From positions 1 through 36,503 of the forward strand of contig JBCCIM010000041.1 in NCBI GenBank assembly GCA_039111535.1: a stretch of 36,503 nucleotides of DNA, in the 5' to 3' direction. The translations under genes were made by a program, and so were the position numbers. The notes under the pieces are model-generated. The model did not search any database and was not told the DNA's origin. It worked only from the letters and a program-made list of their open reading frames with translations. Positions 33,698 to 36,503 of this stretch are shown here, piece by piece (position 1 is the stretch's first letter; each line of letters opens with the position of its first letter). This DNA is from Bacteroidota bacterium. GTDB lineage: Bacteria > Bacteroidota > Rhodothermia > Rhodothermales > JAHQVL01.

Positions 33698-34702
33698 TTA
33701 CCAATTACTGGACGGTGTAAGCCTAGTTCCGCCTACTGCGCGCCGATAAGACTCCTCATTATTCAAAAATACTTCTACGCGGTCAATAATACCGCCCTTA
33801 TTTAATCGAGCATCTACTTTACCGGACAGTGGATCGATATCGGTAATTTCACCAAGATAGATATTGTCGCCCACACCAAGTGTCCGGTAGCCAGATTCGT
33901 CTCTAAATACTGCTTTTCCTCCCACAATGGATATCAATTCTGTACCAACAGCCTCGATCTCGAGCAGTCCATCTGTATTGGGGGGGATATTTTTCAGGAT
34001 GCCAGGATAAAACGGATTGATGGCCGGCGCATTATCTGGCAGAATATCTTTTGGTACCGGCGGTAACTGGCTAGACCAGCCTGTCGGCAGCAATTCGCCT
34101 TCCATCAGTTCCGCAAACAAGTCTTCTGGGGCACTTACGCCTTCTGTACCGGAATAATAGGCGTTCAGGGTCATCCGGAAAGAAACCATGATCTGCATCC
34201 GCTCCTTCCCTGTTTTCTTGTCTGTAGAAATCAGGTCAATTTCGTCTAGCGTCAGGTCATTGATGCGGTAGAAATTGCGGTTATTTTCGATGTCCCAGAT
34301 AAACTTATAGAGGCTGGGGAAGTAGGCCCTGCCATCAACGGCATACGTATGGTAGCTATAGTCTGGCTCTGTCTTCGTGCCGGTAGCAGTTACGTCAAAG
34401 TTTTTGAATCCGGATGCGGTAAGACCGTTCAGGTAGCCAATCACTTCCGGGCTTTTCAACTCTTCCGGTATAATTTTGTAACGCGCAAACCAGCGACGCG
34501 TCGCATCTTTAGCGGCCGATTCCGAACTGGTCTGTTTCAGAAACAGCTCATCCAGTTCTGCCTTTTTGAGGCGCACAACCTTTTCAGCGCGGATAGCGCG
34601 TTCCAGGTCATCTTCCTTGGCATTCATCATGTAATACCCCAGACCAATAACAATGGCCCAAAGAAAACCCATTACGAGAACACTATAGCCTATTTTACCC
34701 AT
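33698..34702 (-). CDS. Pilus assembly protein with PilO-like and PilP-like halves
   Basis: The 334-residue product begins with one membrane helix (GYSVLVMGFLWAIVIGLGYYMM), a charged coiled-coil stretch (residues 29-58), then a PilO-like periplasmic domain to about 185 (VDGRAYFPSLYKFIWDIENNRNFYRINDLTL resembles the PilO central strand and helix, quoted in part). A Pro-rich linker (205-245) leads to a small beta domain at about 246-316 (GGKAVFRDESGYRTLGVGDNIYLG, then GKVDARLNKGGIIDRVEVF), which matches the HR domain of PilP/GspC. PilO and PilP are separate proteins in most type IV pilus systems. It lies 13 bp after the PilM/N-like gene and 138 bp before the secretin. PilO identity is inferred from gene order and layout, as sequence similarity is weak. 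Confidence 0.65.
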   Translation of the reverse strand: MGKIGYSVLVMGFLWAIVIGLGYYMMNAKEDDLERAIRAEKVVRLKKAELDELFLKQTSSESAAKDATRRWFARYKIIPEELKSPEVIGYLNGLTASGFKNFDVTATGTKTEPDYSYHTYAVDGRAYFPSLYKFIWDIENNRNFYRINDLTLDEIDLISTDKKTGKERMQIMVSFRMTLNAYYSGTEGVSAPEDLFAELMEGELLPTGWSSQLPPVPKDILPDNAPAINPFYPGILKNIPPNTDGLLEIEAVGTELISIVGGKAVFRDESGYRTLGVGDNIYLGEITDIDPLSGKVDARLNKGGIIDRVEVFLNNEESYRRAVGGTRLTPSSNW

Positions 34703-34715
34703 AACTAATTTTTAT

Positions 34716-36503
34716 CTACGGGACAGGCGGCGTGCCTGTCTGTGGTGCAGGATCTGCTGCTTCGTTTTCAGTAGAGATGGCGCCTTCAACCTGGTTACGC
34801 AGGTATTTCGCTGCGGCCGGCAAATCGTCAATTACCGGTACGCGCATTCTAAAGCTGAAAACAGGCGCTTCACGAATTTCAGAATATGTAAGGGATTCAA
34901 TGTCACCGTCGAGATTGGTTGCAAGGTCTACCACGCGGTCTCTCGCTGATGACGTTCCAACAATCACGAGCTCAGTGCCTTCAGGACGCCAATTGTCAAT
35001 CCAGATGCCCCGAACACTTGCTGTTGCCTCAGACACTTGTTCAAGTGTACGGCTCCATTTATCACTCCCTTTGAGCAAATCATCCAATACTGTTAGTGCA
35101 TTCAAATAAGAAGCCGTAACCGTATCAAAACTGTCGATACGTGCCTGAAGGACATTGGCATCAGCACTCTGGATCTCTGCCGGATATTCTGCCAACATCT
35201 GCTGATACTGGGCAATCTCTTTATCAATTGAGATGTACTTGTAGACAAAGAAAAGCCCTGTGAGCATGATGAGCAGACCAATTACAGGGATATGCCAGGT
35301 AATTGGAATTTTAAACCGCCGTTTGATCAGGCGATTCGGCATCAAGTTGATTTCGTCGAAGACACCGAGGAAACGATCTTCAGGGACTAACCGCAGTGCG
35401 GAGGCTACTGCCCCAACGATTGCACTGGTATTGGCCTCATCAAGTCCCAGGTCACCCAATTCATAGACAGTTTGACGGAGAGACGATACCCGGGAATCCG
35501 GGAAGAACATTTCAAAACTCTCAACCAGTTCTTCCTCACGCTCTTCGCTGAGGAGAAACACGTGTTGTACTTCGTTAATCCCGTGCTCATCCTGTTGCAG
35601 GAGCACACGGCTACAAATCGTTTCAGGCGATTCATAGGCCGTCAGCGAGCGCAGGCTCTCATAATGTAGCAACTGGCTCCCACGCATGAAGAGTACAAGC
35701 GTATCTTCAGTGCCGGCGCGCACGATGAGCGAGTGTGTTCGCTCCGGGGGCGTCTGAACGGAAGACGTAGCAAGTGCAGAACGGGCCAGGCCAAGATACA
35801 AAGGTACCTCAGCGTCTAGAATTCGAACCGTTGGGAGGCGCGCATTCTGCTGCTCACGCATAGCAAGCAGCGTAGCAATAACAGAATCTCGCTGTTTAGG
35901 GAAAACAGCGAGGTATCGCAATTCGCCTGGCTCAATGCTGTTCATTTTCAGGAAGCCTACCCGGTTGGCTTCATAGCCCCCCTGGTATTGCTCACCGAGC
36001 ACTTTCAGCAGCCAGGATCGATCAGAATTTTCGACGCGAAAACCCGCACCTTCTTCTTCTTCCTTGCCTTTTTTCTCAGCAGCACTAGAACGGAGTTCAA
36101 CGTGCATGACATCTGAAGAATCAGCACAAAATGCAACGATGGGATCTTCGTAACCGGTGTCTTTACATTCAGCAAGGATATCGCCGAGTTCGAGAACGAA
36201 GGTAGATGAAATGCCGCCGGCCATGTCTTCTTCTGAGTCCATCAGACCCGATGCATTGCCACCGCCAAATTCAGAGTTCAAGAAAAGATTGCTTCCCGCG
36301 TCGGTACCATCACCAAATTGAATGGTAAAATCTCCGCCTGAAGATGCATCTTCCTGCAATTCTGGAACGCTGGTCATAATACCAGCCTGCGCACCTTTGG
36401 TGACCCGTTGCCGCGTAAAACGGCGAAGCACGCGCACACTCTCTCCTTCTGCCTGTAACAAGACAGCGTGGAGCATGCGGTTAGTCACCATCACACCGAG
36501 CAC
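34716..36503 (-). CDS. PilM-like plus PilN-like fusion protein (start cut by right edge)
   Basis: 595 residues are visible and the frame runs to the window edge, so the start is missing or just outside. Residues 1 to about 380 look like a divergent PilM actin-like domain: VLGVMVTNRMLHAVLL as first strand, HSLIVRAGTEDTLVLFMRG in place of the usual D-x-G phosphate loop, and SAIVGAVASALRLVPED at the end. An insert at about 50-110 is rich in Gly, Ser, Asp and Glu. From 384 the sequence is PilN-like: INLMPNRLIKRRFKIP, a membrane helix (404-424), a coiled coil, then RGIWIDNWRPEG. The tail is polar and Pro-rich. In most pilus systems PilM and PilN are separate proteins that bind each other. The GTG at 36503 is probably an internal Val codon. 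Confidence 0.7.
   Translation of the reverse strand: MLGVMVTNRMLHAVLLQAEGESVRVLRRFTRQRVTKGAQAGIMTSVPELQEDASSGGDFTIQFGDGTDAGSNLFLNSEFGGGNASGLMDSEEDMAGGISSTFVLELGDILAECKDTGYEDPIVAFCADSSDVMHVELRSSAAEKKGKEEEEGAGFRVENSDRSWLLKVLGEQYQGGYEANRVGFLKMNSIEPGELRYLAVFPKQRDSVIATLLAMREQQNARLPTVRILDAEVPLYLGLARSALATSSVQTPPERTHSLIVRAGTEDTLVLFMRGSQLLHYESLRSLTAYESPETICSRVLLQQDEHGINEVQHVFLLSEEREEELVESFEMFFPDSRVSSLRQTVYELGDLGLDEANTSAIVGAVASALRLVPEDRFLGVFDEINLMPNRLIKRRFKIPITWHIPVIGLLIMLTGLFFVYKYISIDKEIAQYQQMLAEYPAEIQSADANVLQARIDSFDTVTASYLNALTVLDDLLKGSDKWSRTLEQVSEATASVRGIWIDNWRPEGTELVIVGTSSARDRVVDLATNLDGDIESLTYSEIREAPVFSFRMRVPVIDDLPAAAKYLRNQVEGAISTENEAADPAPQTGTPPVP

Overview
The window looks like a chromosomal segment of a marine-type Gram-negative bacterium of the Bacteroidota/Rhodothermota side of the tree, roughly 50% GC. 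The assignment is an inference. It rests on an OstA-like LptA, an LptC that carries a lipobox, DUF4230, YbbR and YfhO proteins, a menaquinone gene set, a DUF2231/cytochrome c/leucine-rich-repeat protein and mostly weak ribosome binding sites. Nothing in the window looks like a phage, insertion sequence, CRISPR array, tRNA or rRNA. Most genes lie on the minus strand in short, tightly packed operons.

Layout. 1-4.1 kb: start of an exported protein cut by the left edge, a small unknown ORF, a PfkB sugar kinase divergent from an MFS sugar-type transporter, a 392-bp intergenic stretch with hairpins and a possible gene remnant, and a DUF4340 protein that converges on glmS at a strong bidirectional terminator. 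4.1-10.1 kb, minus strand: lptC-lptA(OstA)-lptB-aroF-glmS, joining lipopolysaccharide export to aromatic and amino-sugar precursor supply. 10.3-12.3 kb, plus strand: a compact three-gene partner-switching module (STAS antagonist, HATPase anti-sigma kinase, response regulator with PP2C phosphatase). 12.2-19.8 kb: menaquinone genes menF-menD-(CPBP protease)-menB-menA-menE, with one plus-strand Dabb gene set inside. menC and menH are not here. 19.9-23.3 kb: a histidine phosphatase, an unknown membrane protein, DUF4230 and YbbR proteins. 23.4-31.6 kb: envelope polysaccharide functions (flippase, UDP-GlcNAc 2-epimerase, glycosyltransferase, YfhO) around a plus-strand membrane cytochrome/LRR protein. 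31.7-32.0 kb: gatC. 32.2-36.5 kb: a type IV pilus-like assembly operon running off the right edge, in which PilM+PilN and PilO+PilP appear fused and the secretin is reduced to one N-domain plus the core, closed by a 14-bp-stem terminator.

The best candidates for unusual biology are the fused pilus platform, the DUF2231/cytochrome/LRR protein, the orphan partner-switching module, and two sequence-level signals: a strong excess of the palindrome GCCGGC, and an 8-mer (TTTAGCGC) repeated upstream of several minus-strand genes.
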